Shown piece by piece: positions 63,620-64,000 of a DNA stretch of 64,000 nt. The stretch is from Halovenus aranensis. GTDB taxonomy: Archaea; Halobacteriota; Halobacteria; Halobacteriales; Haloarculaceae. The position numbers and the translations under genes were made by a program. Position 1 is the first letter of the stretch; every line of letters begins with the position of its first letter. The notes below the pieces were generated by a model. It was not told the DNA's origin, did not search any database, and saw only the letters and a list, made by a program, of their open reading frames with translations. The stretch is from assembly GCF_900100385.1 (NCBI RefSeq), contig NZ_FNFC01000001.1, positions 305,031 through 369,030 on the forward strand, in the 5' to 3' direction.

Positions 63620-63742
63620 CCAACGGTACCTACAGGAACAACCGGGTTGGCTCCCTCGATACTTCAGTCCCCGATGAACTACCAATAATGGGAATTTTTC
63701 GCTCTATTGAAAATCAGTCGATCACATCGGGTTAGAGGAAGT

Positions 63743-63780
63743 GTCTGCTTTGGGAGGATGTGCAACAACCCGAAGCAGAC
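63743..63780 (+). promoter_or_regulatory. Hairpin holding the transposase start codon
   Basis: GTCTGCTT (63743-63750) pairs with AAGCAGAC (63773-63780). With a wobble pair and GGG/CCC inside, the stem reaches 12 pairs and closes a 14-base loop that contains the GTG start (63760). A transcript running in from outside would fold it and hide the start, a known way for insertion sequences to keep transposase low. Confidence 0.55.
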
Positions 63781-64000
63781 AGCGAAATAGAGGAAGAGCA
63801 CCTGCTTAATTTTGTCGTCAACAGCCTCGACGAAGAGCTTGCGATAGACCTCGGTGATGACGTCAAGGTCACGACAGAGACGTTGTACGAGGTCCTCGCC
63901 GGCGCCAGCGCCGGCGGGACCTCAATCAACCACGTCTGCGAAACGACCGGCGACTCGCCACACGCCAATACCGTCCGGGGACATCTCACCGAGCAGTTTG
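63760..64000 (+). CDS. ISH3-family transposase, N-terminal part
   Basis: The frame from GTG 63760 runs open to the end of the window (80 residues). It reads EEEHLLNFVVNSLDEELAIDL, then TETLYEVLAGASAGGTSINHVC and HANTVRGHLTEQF. This matches the conserved start of haloarchaeal ISH3-type transposases (LLNFLVN, IYEVLVGAC, NTVLYHLR). The DDE catalytic part lies beyond the window. The upstream TAG in the same frame leaves GTG as the likely start. Whether the copy is intact cannot be told. Confidence 0.75.
   Translation, partial: MQQPEADSEIEEEHLLNFVVNSLDEELAIDLGDDVKVTTETLYEVLAGASAGGTSINHVCETTGDSPHANTVRGHLTEQF

Larger units (their letters stand above)
63690..64000 (+). mobile_element. Left end of an ISH3-like insertion sequence (partial)
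   Basis: The region carries a partial ISH3-type transposase gene and continues past the window. The exact left terminus is uncertain: a terminal repeat probably begins near GGGAATTTTTCGCTC around 63690. The right end and target duplication are not visible. Confidence 0.6.

Noticed and set aside
63732..63989. 85-codon minus-strand frame in the IS end
   Set aside because: The plus-strand frame matches ISH3-type transposase; the reverse one has low-complexity Ser/Arg content.

Overview
The window is haloarchaeal chromosome. The evidence is high GC, strongly acidic proteins, TATA boxes about 26 bases upstream of start codons with almost no leader, RNA polymerase B split into B'' and B' and A split into A' and A'', archaeal translation genes (L44e, S27e, aIF2-alpha, aIF5B, Nop10), bacterioruberin genes, a Trp36 dodecin and many PAS/histidine-kinase and HTH-10 regulators. 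I do not assign a genus.

Layout. 1-2.2 kb: end of an unknown gene, a 41-residue membrane micro-protein, an Hsp20 chaperone, and two metal-type regulators (DtxR-like and Lrp-TRASH). 2.2-5.1 kb: an archaellin/pilin-like orphan, then cruF, lyeJ (C50 carotenoid synthesis) and a VOC protein. 5.1-7.9 kb: a GbsR/MarR-like regulator divergent from a three-gene ABC exporter, with a palindrome on the exporter start codon. 8-9.5 kb: msrB, a membrane protein and tRNA-Leu. 9.6-13.8 kb: a 1407-residue PAS-PAS-histidine kinase-STAND ATPase-TPR protein. 13.9-20.4 kb: Cdc48/VAT, an SDR epimerase, an aminotransferase, a soluble PAS transducer with four regularly spaced cysteines, and an unknown protein. 20.5-26.6 kb: aIF5B, a zinc-finger protein, an NTF2-histidine kinase with a follower gene, and the L44e-S27e-aIF2a-Nop10-PAC2 operon.

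26.7-34.5 kb: a Bat-type HTH-10 regulator divergent from the histidine utilisation genes hutU, hutG, hutI and hutH, with an unrelated membrane protein between hutU and hutG. Together the hut enzymes take histidine through urocanate, imidazolonepropionate and formiminoglutamate to glutamate. 34.5-39.3 kb: dodecin, an IscA-type protein, a Ste24/M48 protease, GrpB, a DUF429 protein and small or unknown genes. 39.3-47.1 kb: a dipeptide/oligopeptide ABC importer (dppA-B-C-D-F order, minus strand) with an internal promoter, an enlarged DppC, an insertion in DppD and a repeat-rich lipoprotein linker, followed by a small membrane protein gene. 47.4-55.9 kb: tRNA-Asp and the RNA polymerase operon rpoH-B2-B1-A1-A2-nusA, which ends without the usual rps12 and rps7. 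55.9-58.6 kb: an aldehyde dehydrogenase and a membrane histidine kinase.

58.7-63.6 kb: a nucleotide-sugar/surface polysaccharide cluster (UDP-sugar 6-dehydrogenase, SDR epimerase, glycosyltransferase, an LpxD-like acyltransferase and a WbpD-like acetyltransferase). The last about 300 bases are the left end of an ISH3-type insertion sequence whose transposase start lies in a hairpin loop.

The items most worth following up are the PAS-HK-STAND-TPR protein, the LpxD-like acyltransferase in an organism expected to lack lipid A, the NTF2-histidine kinase pair, the exporter promoter palindrome, and the IS hairpin.
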